The notes beneath the pieces are model-generated. The model was not told where the DNA came from, did not search any database, and was given only the letters and a program-made list of their open reading frames with translations. Below, one piece after another: positions 33,000 through 45,559 of a stretch of 64,000 bases of DNA. Each line of letters begins with the position of its first letter. Position 1 is the first letter of the stretch. The position numbers and the translations under genes are program-made. Origin of the DNA: Warburgia ugandensis (taxonomy: Eukaryota; Streptophyta; Magnoliopsida; Canellales; Canellaceae); NCBI GenBank assembly GCA_035236585.1, contig CP141139.1:50537217-50601216 (forward strand). Direction: 5' to 3'.

Positions 33000-34223
33000 T
33001 ATTCCTCTAAGTCACAAGGTTTCCCCCTACAAAAGTAAAGTATTCTGAAGTAGATCTTCTTTTATCATTTGAACCAACCAAATCTGCATCAATGTAACCT
33101 TCAACTTCAGGTGATTATGCTTAGGGAAAAGTATCCCTTTACTCGGAGCAAAATTCAAATACCTTAATATACGTTCTAGGCATCTATGTGAGGTTTACGG
33201 GGATCATGCATAAACTGGCTCACTACACAAGTGCATAAGTAATGTCTAGCCTAGTGTGAGACAAATAAATCAGTTTTCTCACAAGTCTCTAGTACTTTGT
33301 CTTTTCAATAAAAGTTGCATCCAAACAATGAAACAACTTATGATTTTGTTCAATAGGAGTATTCACAAGCTTACATTCAAGCATACATGTTTCAGTTAAC
33401 AAATCAAGAATGTATTTCCATCGAGATAAAAGAATACCATTTTTTGCTTGATCTACCACAATCCCAAGAAAGTATTTCAAGTCACCAAGTTGTTCATTTC
33501 AAATTTCGAGGCCAAGTGTTGTTGTAAGCTCTCATTTTCATTTCGATCATTACCTATTAGTACCATATCATCAACATAGATAATCAACGTAGCAATTCTT
33601 CCCTTTCAATTTTTTAAAAACAAAGTGTAATTTGAGTTGCTTTGTTTATAATCAAAGTTTTTTATAGACTTGGTAAATTTGCCGAACCAAGCTCTTGGAG
33701 ATTGCTTTAACCCATACAATGCCTTTTTGAGTTTGCACATAATTGTAACATTTGAGTATTTTTGTATAGCCTGAGGAGGATCCATATACACTTCTTTTGC
33801 AAGATGTCCATGCAAGAAAGCATTTTTTTACATCAAATTGAAGAAGTGGCTCGTCTCGATTAACTGCTAAAGATAAAAGCATGCTAATTGTATTAAGCTT
33901 GCAACCATTGCAAAAGTATCTTGATTGTCAACCCTATAAGACTGTGTATACCCTTTTACAACTAATCGAGTTGTGTACCTTTCAATGGTCCCATCTAGCT
34001 TATGCTTGATTGCAAACACCCATCTACATCCCACGGTCTTCTTTCCCTTTGGTAGAAGCACAAGTTCCCAAGTAGCATTCTTTACAAGTGCTACTATTTC
34101 TTCTGCCATGGCTTGGGTCCATCTAGAATCTGCTAGAGCTTCCTGCATTTTACTAGGAATAGGGATAGACAATAACTGTAGCACAAAAGATGTATATAAC
34201 TTGGAAAAATTTTGGGAAGACAC
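33000..34223 (-). pseudogene. Copia reverse transcriptase and RNase H start (fossil)
   Basis: Minus-strand pieces include LPKGKKTVGCRWVFAIKHKL and ALYGLKQSPRAWFGKF, hallmark parts of the Copia reverse transcriptase (VGCKWVFxxKxxxDG; LKKALYGLKQSPRAW), followed by MKYFLGIVVDQAKNGILLS, the usual link to RNase H. It would have copied the element's RNA into DNA. It is broken several times. Confidence 0.9.
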
Positions 34224-34619
34224 ATGATTACTAATGGGATACTAGCTTTGGATTTAGGATTACACTAATATTTAATTGGTGGTTAACCATGATTAGAATG
34301 AGCTGGAAGACGATATTGAGACAATTGTGATCTTTTTTGTTAGAGTGGACCCCATGATCATAGATATCCAATGAGTGAAGATCCCAATGTGATCTTATGG
34401 ATTAGATCTATCCTAACAAACTAGGTAAAGAAATATAGAGAAAACATGTCCAAATATAATGAATTTAAGGGTATAATAAATAAAGATAAGGAGGATCTCT
34501 ATCTAAATAACTTACAACCAAAGACCAATCAAAAGTAAGGAAGTTTGGAGAGGAAATATGAGACTCACGACTCTTTAATAGAGGATGTGTGAGCCTCCAA
34601 AAGAAAAGAAAGAAGAAAA

Positions 34620-34667
34620 GTGTGTGTGTGTGTGTGTGTGTGTGCATGTGTGCGCACACGCGTGCAC

Positions 34668-34755
<88 letters not shown>
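34620..34755. repeat. compound (GT)n-(GA)n microsatellite
   Basis: A GT run (34620-34644), a mixed CA/CG/GT spacer, then an uninterrupted GA run (34670-34755). Protein frames across it are artefacts. Confidence 0.96.
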
Positions 34756-34759
<4 letters not shown>

Positions 34760-35050
34760 AAAAGCTTAAGAAGAAGAATTGATCTACAGTGAGGTAGGTA
34801 GATCTGTCTGCCCATTTTTTAGATTATTTAAAAATTTGTAAACATGAATTTTAATTAGGTTTAAATGGATGAATGTATTCATGGTATTTTACACTTGATC
34901 TACATGTGTTCATGAGACTTTGATTCGTATGTACTCATGCTACAATAAATCTATATATATTTCATGTCATTGAACCATGTAATTCACGAATATAGAATCT
35001 ATGCTTATCATTGATGAAAGGCATGTGTTGATGGATAAATGTTACATGTG

Positions 35051-35194
35051 ATTATAATAGGATGAAATAGTATAGATGATTGCTAATATATATGTGTTAT
35101 TATAATAGGATGAAATAGAATAGATGATTGCTAATATATATGTGTTATTATAATAGGATGAAATAGTACAATTGATTGTTAGTATGTATGTGAG
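35051..35194. repeat. 48-bp tandem repeat, three copies
   Basis: ATTATAATAGGATGAAATAG begins at 35051, 35099 and 35147. Copies 1 and 2 are almost identical; copy 3 is diverged. The minus-strand frame across it repeats the same peptide and is an artefact. Confidence 0.93.
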
Positions 35195-35699
35195 ATGATG
35201 ACAATAGGAAAATCTTATTAAGCATCCAAGAATAACCATTCCTATGGAGTATGATGGAGAAAAAAAGGGAAACTTCTTACATTCATGCATAGGGAATCAT
35301 GTACATAGGGTGTTATAGAGCAGTGATGGATCCATGCATAGGAATCCATGTTAATTGGGTTCATGTGCATGGTCTATCCCAATTGAAACTTTTGACCAAT
35401 GCACAAGGTTTCCTTAGGACTGGTGATCTAACTTGCATGGCCTATATAATTGACCTTTAGATTCATGCACATGGGGTAAGCATCCACCCATGTACATGAT
35501 TCATTATAGAAAACCATTAACTTCCTAGTAGTTAAACACTTGACCTTTAGATCCATGCACATGGAGTATTATAACAAAATGAATGGTCTATGCCTATGGG
35601 TTCCCAGGTCATGAATCCATGCACATGATTTGATTTGAACTGTTAGTAATGCTAGTAGATTATATCAAAACTTTTGATGTATGATGGAGAATTCATTAC

Positions 35700-35995
35700 A
35701 GACAGATTTCATTATTGCCAAATGGTAACAGCTTCACAATTTCCATATTTAATGCACCTTGACATCCATCATGTCTTCAATCAAGTGAGTCAACTTATGT
35801 ATGTTTTCAAATCTTCTCATCTACAAGCAGTTAAGAGAATTATCAGGTATATTAAAGGTACTATAACTCATGGGATCTGTAACACTTGTTCTATTAAGCA
35901 AACTTTAATTGCACAATGTGATGCAAATAGGGCCAATTCGCCTAGTGATAAAAGGTCTATACAAGTTGCCAAACCCACTTTAAGTTTTTAGTTTT
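35700..35995 (+). pseudogene. Copia RNase H-region fragment, plus strand (fossil)
   Basis: The frame includes VFNQVSQLMYVFKSSHLQAV and KRIIRYIKGTITHGI, the conserved link between Copia reverse transcriptase and RNase H (family FAVNxVSQFMxxPxxxHLxAVKRILRYLKGTxxxGL), then a partial RNase H with DKRSIQVA in place of the usual DxRSTTGY block. It faces opposite to the surrounding Copia element, so it entered separately. Confidence 0.8.
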
Positions 35996-37997
35996 ATTAT
36001 CTCTTGAAAGTTGGGCCACTCTTTCTTTAACAAATCAGAAGATTGATGGACGTCCACATATAGGTATCAATTGGATCACTTACATTTTTTTTTTGTTATG
36101 TAATCTACTTAGATCTTGATCCATGCATGTGGTTCTTCTACATTTTGGACACATCTTATAGGTGTACAAATCTAGTAAATTTAACCAAGATTTTGCATGC
36201 ATATATCCATCTTGGTAGGATGTTGATCCATGTGAACCATACTTGGTTTTATGCCATTGATCTGTGTGCATAGATTTGGTCATTTGGACATGTATCCATG
36301 AGCGTAGACCCATCAACTTGGACGTTGATCTAAGCCTAGAGATCCAGCATATCAAGCCATTGTTCAGAGGATGGAGATTTATCACCACAGATCCTTAATC
36401 CAAGCACACATATTTGAACACCTAGAATATGGACCTAAGCACTTAGATCATTAAAAATAAACCTTCAATCTATACACCCTAAACCACCTTTGGATTTTGA
36501 GTGTGTGTGCATAGTAATTTTGCACATAGATACCTTTTATATGATCTTTTAATATAGTATAGATTGACTGTATAATCCATGGTCTTTTGGTTATAGGAAG
36601 AATGATTGTTGGCCTTGATTATATGATCTAAGATCTTATGATACATGATCAACTAAATTATTACTAGATAGCATGTTCCATGATCATTTGATATATGATT
36701 GAGCAATTTCTATCTCCTTAACTGCATCAATCATGACAATCTTATACATACTTGGTTGATCTATAATGTTGAATGTACAATCTCTGACAATGATTGATAA
36801 TTGTTAGACCATATAAACCATGACCTTAAAAACCCCGAAACTTGTCTTGAGAAAGGACCTATTATAAAAAATGAGTTGCTAGAGATTGTTATTAATGGTG
36901 AAAAAATAATGGTTTGAACTTTGCACAATGTGTATGATCTGATGAATGAAAATTATCCCCTCAATTAGTTCAATTATTTGGGATATATGTGATGGATACA
37001 AACTCCCTACTATATGATTTTTTATGGGCTCAAGTCCCAATCAAAACTATGCTACGGGGTAGTGTGGGTTTGGCCACCCGGCCCCCAACCACCTATAAAG
37101 TGGGATGATATTCAATGCCCAAAAAAGGGCATATTTCTCGACTATTGGTAAGGACCATATTAGGTGACTCATGGCACCTTGTTGAGACACTCCATAGGCC
37201 CTGTGAGGATGTGGTCAAAGTCTTTTTAGGATATCGAAAAGCACATGATATAGTGATTTGATCGTGAGCATAGTGAGTCCCAAGTGACTTTAATAGATTT
37301 TGATTTGGTTCCTAAAGATCCTAAGTTTTGGTTCTAAAATAGAGCCTTGGATGAGTGGTGGATGATCACTCATGAGTTTTGTTACTTGAATTATTTCTCT
37401 TATGTACTATAGTACATTACATTTATCGGTTGGAGAGACTGATGATGAGATTTTGTTTACTCTTCTTTTGATCATACTATTTCTAGAAAGTATGATTTTA
37501 TGAGTCATCATTATCATTAGATTTTATGAGGGCTATGTGCAAATGATATTTCAAAATGCATTATGAATTCCTCCATATGAATATAGTGAGAAAGTAACAT
37601 TGGTAAGGAGTTATTTATTTTAGTTGCACACTAAATATGATATCAAGACATGTATATGCTGGATGTCTTTGTTTTTCGTGTTTTAAGAAGTTTAGATTTA
37701 TCTACTGGGTATATGTGTATACTCAACCTACAACATAAATGTAGATCCTCATGAAAAGGCAAAGATCAGGGAGTAAAGCATTTTGACATGCATTCTAGCA
37801 TAGAGAAAATGTGAGGAGATGTCTCGCATGATTTATTTAAGAACTATGTAATTATGATCATTCATGATAGGAATCATTTTTTTATTTTCATTTAAGATAA
37901 TCTAGGAACATGGTTGTGACAAACTATTATCGATGGGATTGATTTTTTTAGTACGTTTATATGGGCTCAGACTTAGGCCACTACTATATCTATATAT

Positions 37998-38014
37998 GGG
38001 GGGGGGGGGGGGGG
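37998..38014. repeat. poly-G run of 17
   Basis: A pure G tract after TATATAT, near the right edge of the insertion in the Copia element. Its exact length is likely to be unreliable in sequencing. Confidence 0.9.
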
Positions 38015-38127
38015 TGTTTGAATAGAATGCACTTGGAGTTTTAAAATTGAATGATGCTATAAAAAAAATTTACTCACATATTGGTCTTTTTGACAAAACA
38101 AAAAGGAAAATTTAGGGATTGATCCAT

Positions 38128-39130
38128 TTAAAAATTTTGTGTTTTAAAATCCCAAGTCCTTACAAGTAGTTGGTGGCCCATAGAAAAGTTCTTTCTCATG
38201 AAAATAACATCTATGGAAATATAAAACCTTTGAGAAGATGGATGATAACAGTTGTAGCCCTTTTGATTGATCCCATATCTCACAAAAAAACACTTCAACT
38301 TAAGCTTAGTCCATTGATGTGGATGTAAGTAGACATAGATCACAGGCCAAAAAATTCAAGGAGCCAAAAGTACCATTATCAAAAGAGTGCAATGATTAGA
38401 ATGAGCATCTGATGGTCTTCTAAAATTGAGAACACTAGATGGTTTATGGTTTATTAAGTAGACCACCAAATTCAAGGTTTTACCCTACAAAGTGGGAAGA
38501 AACATAATCTCCAATTAAGAGAGATTGAGTAACTTTCAGTAATTGTCTATTTTCTAGCTCTACATCACCATTTTGTTGAGGAGAATAGGGACATATTGTT
38601 TGGTGAATATTCTCAACCAAGTGAAAGAATTCCATCAAGTCTTGCTTGAAGTATTCTCCCTCATTGTATAAACGAAGGACTTTTATTGGAATGCCAAACT
38701 AAGTGGTCACCATTTGATGAATCAAGTGAAAAACTAAGCAAACATCACTCTTATGCTTCACTTGATAAACCCAAGTCATTTGAGTGCAATCATCAACAAA
38801 ATTTACAAGCCACCTCATCCCATTAAGAGTAGAAATTGGTTCCAGTCTCCAAACATCCGAATTAACTAATGAATAAGGGAGATTTGCATTATTATCACTC
38901 AAATGAAAAATATTATGGTTACTTTTTATCATTGCACAAGTTTTGCAAATAAAATCTAAAAAATTACACCCCCTAAACAAAGAGGGAAATAGTCTCTTAA
39001 GATAACTAAAAGATGGATGTCCTAATTTCCTATGCCACCACATAATTTCCTCTTGTTTCTTATTCACCAAATCTTCCTTCACCAATTGACGTTGCCCTTC
39101 TCTATTGGAATGTTGGAACCCATCCTCCAA
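38128..39130 (-). pseudogene. Copia GAG-pre-integrase and integrase region (fossil)
   Basis: The minus strand reads WWHRKLGHPSFSYLKRLFPS followed by CKTCAMIKSN (HH-CC zinc site of the integrase, here H...H with CKTC), then WRLEPISTLNGMRWLVNFVD and DDCTQMTWVY (integrase core), and at the low-coordinate end GINQKGYNCYHPSSQRFYIS, the typical GYSxxQKGYKCYxPxxxRxYVS stretch. It would have inserted the DNA copy into the genome. It is broken several times. Confidence 0.9.
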
Positions 39131-40511
39131 ATAGTACGATTCTCCATGTTGTTTACCACTAGCAATCTTCTCCTTGGTATGGATGTTCTAAAAAATATAG
39201 TGAGTAGGAAAAATTAGAGCTACACAATTATGGGATTTGGTTAATTGATTAACAGAGATAAGATTACAATTTAATGATGGCATAAATAAAAAATCTTTGA
39301 TAAGGTGGGAGATAGTGATATTGTACCAACTCCAATAACTGGAGATGATACGCCATTGCCATTGGTAATGGTAGATTATGAATATTTAGGGGATAAGTGA
39401 CTAAACCTATAATGATCACATGTCATATGCTCTATTACACTAGAGTCAATTATCCAATCACTATTTTTAATAAAAGACATACCTTAGTAGTAAATTTAGG
39501 AGTTGTGACTAGATTCCCCTTTGGATTGGTATCCTCCTCCTTAGCATTAAAAGACACCTGAGATGCCTTCTTGCCCTTTGGATGTCAACTCAGATATCCT
39601 TGGAGTCAAAAGTATGGATCCACCATGTGACTTGTACCGTTATAGTGAGTACATTTCCAATACTTTTTTAAGGTAGGTGTTTTTCAAGAGGTCATTCCAG
39701 CCCTTTCTCTACTTTTTCCTCCATGCATAGTATCTTGGCAATTAGCTTCTATACAAACTATAGCATAAACAACTTGTATATTTGGAAGAGGTTTGGCAGC
39801 AAGTACGAGACCTTAAACCCCATCTAATTGAGGATCAAGACCAACCAAAACATATACACAGGTTGGGAATTAACCTTTGTGGTACAATCAACAATATCAT
39901 CAAGTTCCTACCACATTTTCTATAGTTTGCAAAATAAGAAATAACATAACCTCCATTCTAATGGACAGAAATTACCTCGTAGTGTAGTTGATAGACTTTT
40001 AATGCATCCTGGTCTATCGAATATGTATGTTTGACCACCTCCCATATTTCTTTTGCCATAGCCAACTAAAGAAAGAGAGATCAAAAGTCTTCTGTCATTA
40101 CATCAAGAAGCAATGATTTGACTAAGCAATTTTCATCCTCTCATGCTTCATATTCCTCTAAATGAACATCTTTTGGCGTAGCCTTAGTACCCAAAAATAA
40201 AACCCCAACATTTCCTCCCACATATCCTATTTTGAGCATTCAAAGACCATTCAACATAATTGGTACCATCACACCATTTTAGAGTGATTAGAGAAGAAGT
40301 TTCATGCATATGGAACCTAGTCGATATAGTAGTATATTGATTCTTCTTTAGAGAAGCATCACCACTTTCTTTTAAATAAAAAATAGTGGAAAAGACATTA
40401 AAAAATAATTTTGCAATGGAATGATGTGAACAAAAGTAACAATTGTGACCACAGGACCAAAATTCAATTCCTAGTATAAAGAAGAGGAGATTGAACCATG
40501 CTCTAATACCA

Positions 40512-40745
40512 TCTCAAAGAACACAATTGTGAAATAATTTTTTGATTATTTCATTCATTGTTATTCTACAATATATAGAATACACATGAGGTACATTTAC
40601 AAGGAAAGAACAATCAAAGTAATTATAGAATAATACCTAGTAATAATACAGGAAATAATGAATAGAAAATATCCTATCATTAAGAGGGAAATAAAGGTAA
40701 TTACTAATTAAGAAGGTTCACCATATCAAACCCTTAATTCTAGTA
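40512..40745 (-). repeat. 5' LTR of the Copia element
   Basis: 234 bp, paired with 32386-32619. The primer-binding site TGGTATTAGAGC lies directly inside it at 40500-40511 (minus strand). Confidence 0.9.
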
Positions 40746-40750
40746 GAAAC

Positions 40751-43700
40751 CTCAATGAAATGCATGATCTAACAGTTCTTCCTTAAATTTTAATGGTTAT
40801 AGAAAGGCCCAAATCTCATGGGTATTTAGTCTCTTTTCCATGATCTAATGGTTCTTGATGGTGGAATCCATGTTTTTAGTCTTTTTCTTGAATTTTCTTA
40901 AAAAACTTGTGAGAATCCATGAGATCTTGTAGAGTACCCAGCAAATCTATGAGAAATGAGTGAAATTCCCATTCAAAATTGCATCTCCATGAGAAAACAA
41001 AGAAGCTAATGGAAAGTTCCATTTTCATTCATCTTGATTAGATCATTTTATTTAAATTGCTTCCTATTTTTGCATGAACTTCCAACATCTAAATGACTTT
41101 TCTCATATTAAAAATTAAGAAAATATGATCAAACAAATTCATGGGGGATGAAAGTATATTTCCTCTATTTTCTTGTCATTTCTAGTGGCTAGTAGTTGTT
41201 AGGAACTTCCACTAGCCACCAAATGCTAGAAAGGTTTTCTAACAATTAGTTACAACTAACAAAATTAACATCTAATAGACTGGCCCACAATGGACAAACA
41301 CTTTTAAAAGTATAAAAAAAAAAAATAATTCCACAATTCATGATGAAAGTTTACAAGATTCATAGTTGAGACTTAGAAATGCCTCAATCATGCATGACAT
41401 AATACATGTAGACCTTATACATATAAAGTCACATTAATTGGAGCAAGTGACCTAGTTATTCGTAGATCAAATGTTCCTACCAATTGCCTCAAGATGGTGT
41501 AGAAAGAGAGAAACTCACTTGAGGCGCATCCTAGTCAACTACTGTGGACAAATCAATCAATTGTATTTTAAAAAGACAAATGATTTGTGGTATAGAGATT
41601 CCAGCCGGGTACTATCACATTTCTAGTTGATAGCCATGTCTTGAACTTCACCTCCAAAAGAAAAGGGGTATGAAACTAGGATCGCTTAGAGAATTTTCAG
41701 GCGAGAGATGAACTAGCCAACTACTTAAGGAGATTGAGCTCATTGTCCATGGGTCAAAATGGGTTTGACCATCTTGATTTTTGCAAGGACAGTCAGCTTC
41801 TCTAAAGAACCACCATTGTGTTACTCTTGTATATTTTTTGTAGTTGTTTTTTGCATTTAATATACCTAATTTTCGAATGGATAGATTCTCACTCCAACAA
41901 TTAGAAATTCAAATCCAACAGCTTTATTAGCTTGAAGACTATATATAGGACACCCAAACATCTATTTAAAAAACTTTTGAAAGATAAGCAAGCAAATCAA
42001 GCATACATCTTAAACAAAGCTCTCGAAGCTTATTATTTAGCATCTTTCAATCTTTGTTGTAAAACTCTTCTTTTTCTAATATTTTGAATCAACTTTACAA
42101 ACAATAATCTTCTTCTTCAAAACTTCTTGTTAAACACTTGTGAGAAGGTTGAGCTTATTGCAAGTGCTCTAATCTTTTAAATGGCGGCTAGCATAGTGTC
42201 AACTAGTGTAGTATAATCTTATAGGGTGAGATATGAACATAAACTGGCTATTATTTTGAGAGAGTGAAAGTAGCTACCTTGGTTGGCAAGCCAGACCACC
42301 ATAAAATTCTTGTATTTAGCTTCTTGTGTGCCAAAGTTTTCATTTCAAAAATTCTTCTTACTTCTTAAGCACCTTTGTTCAAATTAAAACCCTTGCAGTT
42401 ATGCAAGATCAATTGTACTAGTGTAAGTATCTAAGGTTATCAAACCTCAGAGACAAGATGAATTACCTACCAAATTAAAGTAGTTTTACTTTTGAATTAA
42501 AATGAAACTAAAACTAGAATGGAAGCATATTGAAAAGAAATTAAGATAACAGAGATAGTTTAGGAATTAGGAATCACGCCAATCAAATCAATACTGATAT
42601 TTTTCATTTCTTGAAATCATGTATGAGCTAGAACCTCATAGCTACACTCTAGAACTTCTCCAAAGAAGGAACAAATAATATTATCGTATGGACTATCTTG
42701 ATTGGTTTGAATTATCTACATACTATAGGCATGAATCATCTAATCTTAACATAACCCATCTAATAAATTATTTACTCACACATAAAATTTATTTCATAAT
42801 CATTTCTTTTGAACTATAAGTATTACAATTGAAATGAAATAAAACATTAAAACCATTATTCAAAAATCCTCTTATAATAAAATTGTTCATACATCAAATT
42901 ATATATATATATATATATATATAATTGAATGAGAAAACATTAGCACTCATCTTGGCCATTCCCAATTCTTAAACTTCAAATTTAACCTTGCATGATGGAT
43001 CCACATATCATAGTTGATGAAATCTTCATGGCCAATCTTCTTCTTCTCTTCTTCTTCTTGGATGTTTTTTTACTTTCTCTAAGTCAAGAAGCAACAACAA
43101 CCAACCTCAAAATGGGATGTTTTTGGGATTTATAATAGAGCTTCTTTCCATGTTTCATGAGAAAACTTGAAAATAAGTAACAAACTACTCTCCTAATTAA
43201 AAGATACTTGGCTAGAAGTCATTCATAATTCTCTTCATCTTTCCTTCTCTTCTCTTCTTTTCTTATTTCTAATTATTTTCCTTTCTCTCCTAAAAATGTC
43301 TAAAAAACAAGCTTCACAAAAACAGGCAAAAATAGTCCTAAAAGAGGACAATTTTTCCTAGTTAAATAAATTTCAAAATTTTCTTCTTTAGTTAGAAAAG
43401 TGTTTCCCTTTGGGAAAGTGGGTGATTGAATGAGAGAACAAAAAAAAAAGCTTGCTCATTTAGGAAATTTTCATTTAAAAAATTCACTATCTAGGAAAGC
43501 AGTAGTAAGAAGGAAACTTTTCTAGTTGGAAAAAAAAATTCCACTGTGGAAAGGAAATGTCCCAAATTAGAAAGTTTCTTAAACTAGAAAGTGGGAGATG
43601 TTTTTATTGTGGAAATTCTCTATGATAGCTAGATCTCTATCCTTCAATTGATCAACCTTTAAATATACATGAACCTCTTGGTTTGCACAGTTGGATCTTA

Positions 43701-43859
43701 ATCAAATGGTTAAGACTAATCTTGTAATAGAAACACATAAATTAACAACTTCAAAACCAAAACTTGAACATCTCGTTCCTATATTAGTTAATTCAAACTT
43801 ATGATTAACTTAAATATTTTAACTCTGATTTGGACTAGAAAATAAAGCAAAATGGCATA
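40751..43859. other. spacer, no gene recognised
   Basis: AT-rich, no recognisable domain in either strand. Contains an AT microsatellite at 42901-42922. It may include the unrecognised or replaced 5' part of the Tork-like element that follows. Confidence 0.4.
42901..42922. repeat. (AT)11 microsatellite
   Basis: Pure AT run. Confidence 0.92.
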
Positions 43860-45559
43860 AATGATATCATCATTTCTTTATACTCCTATGGGGTTATGCT
43901 TTAGAAAATAATATGTACTCGCTCAATAAAGTACCATCAAAGTCTATGCCCAAGAAATCAAATGATGTATGGATTAGGAAGAAACCCAATTTAAATCATT
44001 GATCTACTTGTAGGTTACCCTAGACATGATATTAATTACCTATTCTACATACCATGCGAACAAAAGTATTTTGTACGCCAAAATGTGGTGTTTTTAGAAC
44101 ATGATTACATCTCCAATAATGGTAGTATAAAGATTGACTTAGAAGAAGAGATATACATTCTACTTTATAGCTATGGACTTTGAGAATCTTGAGGATGAAA
44201 TAAATAACTTAGTCACAACACAAATACCATTTGCAGCAATTATGTGGTTAAAGCATCTAAAAGAGTAGTTTATAATCACAGCATATAAAAGGAGTTTGAC
44301 TATGATCTCCAACACATTAGAGGAGTAAATATCATACATTTGATTCCCAAAAATGGATGGGGATTATAGAAGTATAAATGGACTCACTAGTTGACAACAT
44401 AAGTCTTGATACTTATGAATTCACCAAAGTTGTAAGTGAATACGAAGGAAAACATACTTTCAAGGGAAAGTGGAGACTTCCATGGCAAGATTATTAGTAA
44501 AAGGCTATAATCAAAAGACAATATTTTTTAAGAGGGCAACATTTATGTACTACAGCCTTAAGATTTTGAATGTGCTGAAAAATCTCATAAAGTGTGTAAA
44601 TTGCATAGATCAATCTATGGATTGAAATAGGCATCTAAAAGTTGGAATCTTTAGTTTGAACAGGTACTCACAGAGTATGGTTTCTAAAAAATTTTAGAAG
44701 AAGCATGTATCCCAAGAAGAGTAGTAGGAGTACTATAGTTTTTCTTGTCTTGTATTTTAATGATATCTTCCTCATTGGAAATGTAGGGATGTTATCATCA
44801 ACCAAGGCATTGTTTTAAGTCAATTTGCTATGAAAGAATTAGGAGAAGCTTCTTGTATCTTAAGGGTTAAATTGTTTAGAGGTTGTTAGAATTGAAAGAT
44901 AGTTTTATCTTAGTCTAAGTACTTGAATAAGATTCTTCCAAATATCACAGGGATACCTTCAAGAAGGTAATTGTTCATTTTAGGCAGGAGGTGAATCTAT
45001 TAAAGTCAATAAGACACAAGAGGAGATAGATAAAATGAGAAAGTCCATATGCTTCTGCAATGGTAAGCTCATGTATGCCATGCTGTGTATTAGACATGAT
45101 AATTGTCTTGCAGTCAAAGTGATTAGTAGATATTAGTCTAACCCAAGGCCTCAACATAGGACAACCTTTAAGCACATTTGCAAAAACCTTTGGAGAAGTA
45201 AGCGCTATTTTTCAATCTATGGAGGTAACTGAAATTACCATTATATGCCATACAAATTCCATTTTTCAAACAAGTGTAGATGACAACAAAATTCTAATCA
45301 AGTATGTCTTTATCATGAGTGGAGATGCAATAAGTTGGAGTAGGAGATTACATAAGAAAAAGCTAGATCCTACAAGAGAACAAAACATATAAAGAGGGAA
45401 TATAATCCATCAAATTACAGACACACGAGAGACTGTGATAGCAAGAGTTGCATCAAAAAATGTGGTAGATCCATAGGCAAAGATGTTGTTCTAAAAAGTT
45501 TTTGGCAGACACTTGGAGTGTATGAGGGTGAAGTTTGGCTTCAAGTATAATTGGTAGTT
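43860..45559 (+). mobile_element. Ty1/Copia (Tork-like) polyprotein 3' half, broken
   Basis: In order on the plus strand: an integrase end (LNKVPSKSMPKKSNDVWIRK), a reverse transcriptase (ARLLVKGYNQKT; CKLHRSIYGLK; SKSWNL), the link MRKSPYASAMVSSCMP-like block and SGDAISWSRR of RNase H, and an ending VFGRHLECMRVKFGFK. These match Tork-type Copia polyproteins (KVFEGHLEGMGVR at the end). Well over ten stops or frame breaks are present. The 5' LTR, gag and most of integrase are not seen. Confidence 0.82.

Larger units (their letters stand above)
34224..38127. mobile_element. insertion of about 3.8 kb inside the Copia element, with an opposite-facing Copia fragment
   Basis: Integrase C-terminal coding ends near 38.13 kb and reverse transcriptase begins near 34.22 kb, whereas normally only a few hundred bases separate them. 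Most of the interval is therefore inserted. It contains two microsatellites, a 48-bp tandem repeat, a poly-G run and, on the plus strand at about 35.70-35.99 kb, a Copia RNase H-region fragment (VFNQVSQLMYVFKSSHLQAV, RIIRYIKGTITHGI). Exact edges and flanking duplications were not found, so it may be more than one insertion. Confidence 0.6.
32386..40745 (-). mobile_element. Ty1/Copia LTR retrotransposon, broken, with a large insertion
   Basis: Two 234-bp LTRs bound the element (32386-32619 and 40512-40745), flanked by a 5-bp target duplication GAAAC (32381-32385, 40746-40750). On the minus strand the 5' LTR is followed by the primer site TGGTATTAGAGC (40500-40511), close to the methionine-tRNA site usual in Copia, and the 3' LTR is preceded by the purine tract TTGAGGGAGAG (32620-32630). 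Parts in minus-strand order are gag remnants (about 39.5-40.45 kb), the GAG-pre-integrase and integrase region (38.13-39.13 kb) and reverse transcriptase with the start of RNase H (about 33.0-34.22 kb). By hand count the LTRs differ at about 12 percent of sites: several million years at grass-like rates, older if rates are slower. The element is broken many times. Confidence 0.92.

Noticed and set aside
34465-34815. Leu-Ser and Arg-Glu rich frames over microsatellites (also 4334-4645, 17306-17551, 49570-49830)
   Set aside because: Translations of CT/GA repeats, open in all frames by composition only.
35051-35194. CRISPR-like array
   Set aside because: Units are contiguous tandem repeats without distinct spacers, in a plant nuclear context.
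35042-35290. 82-codon minus-strand frame with repeated ISSYYNNTYILAI peptide
   Set aside because: It is just the 48-bp tandem repeat, whose unit length is a multiple of three.
37030-37200. Organelle DNA insertion in the GC-richer patch
   Set aside because: No plastid or mitochondrial gene sequence could be recognised.
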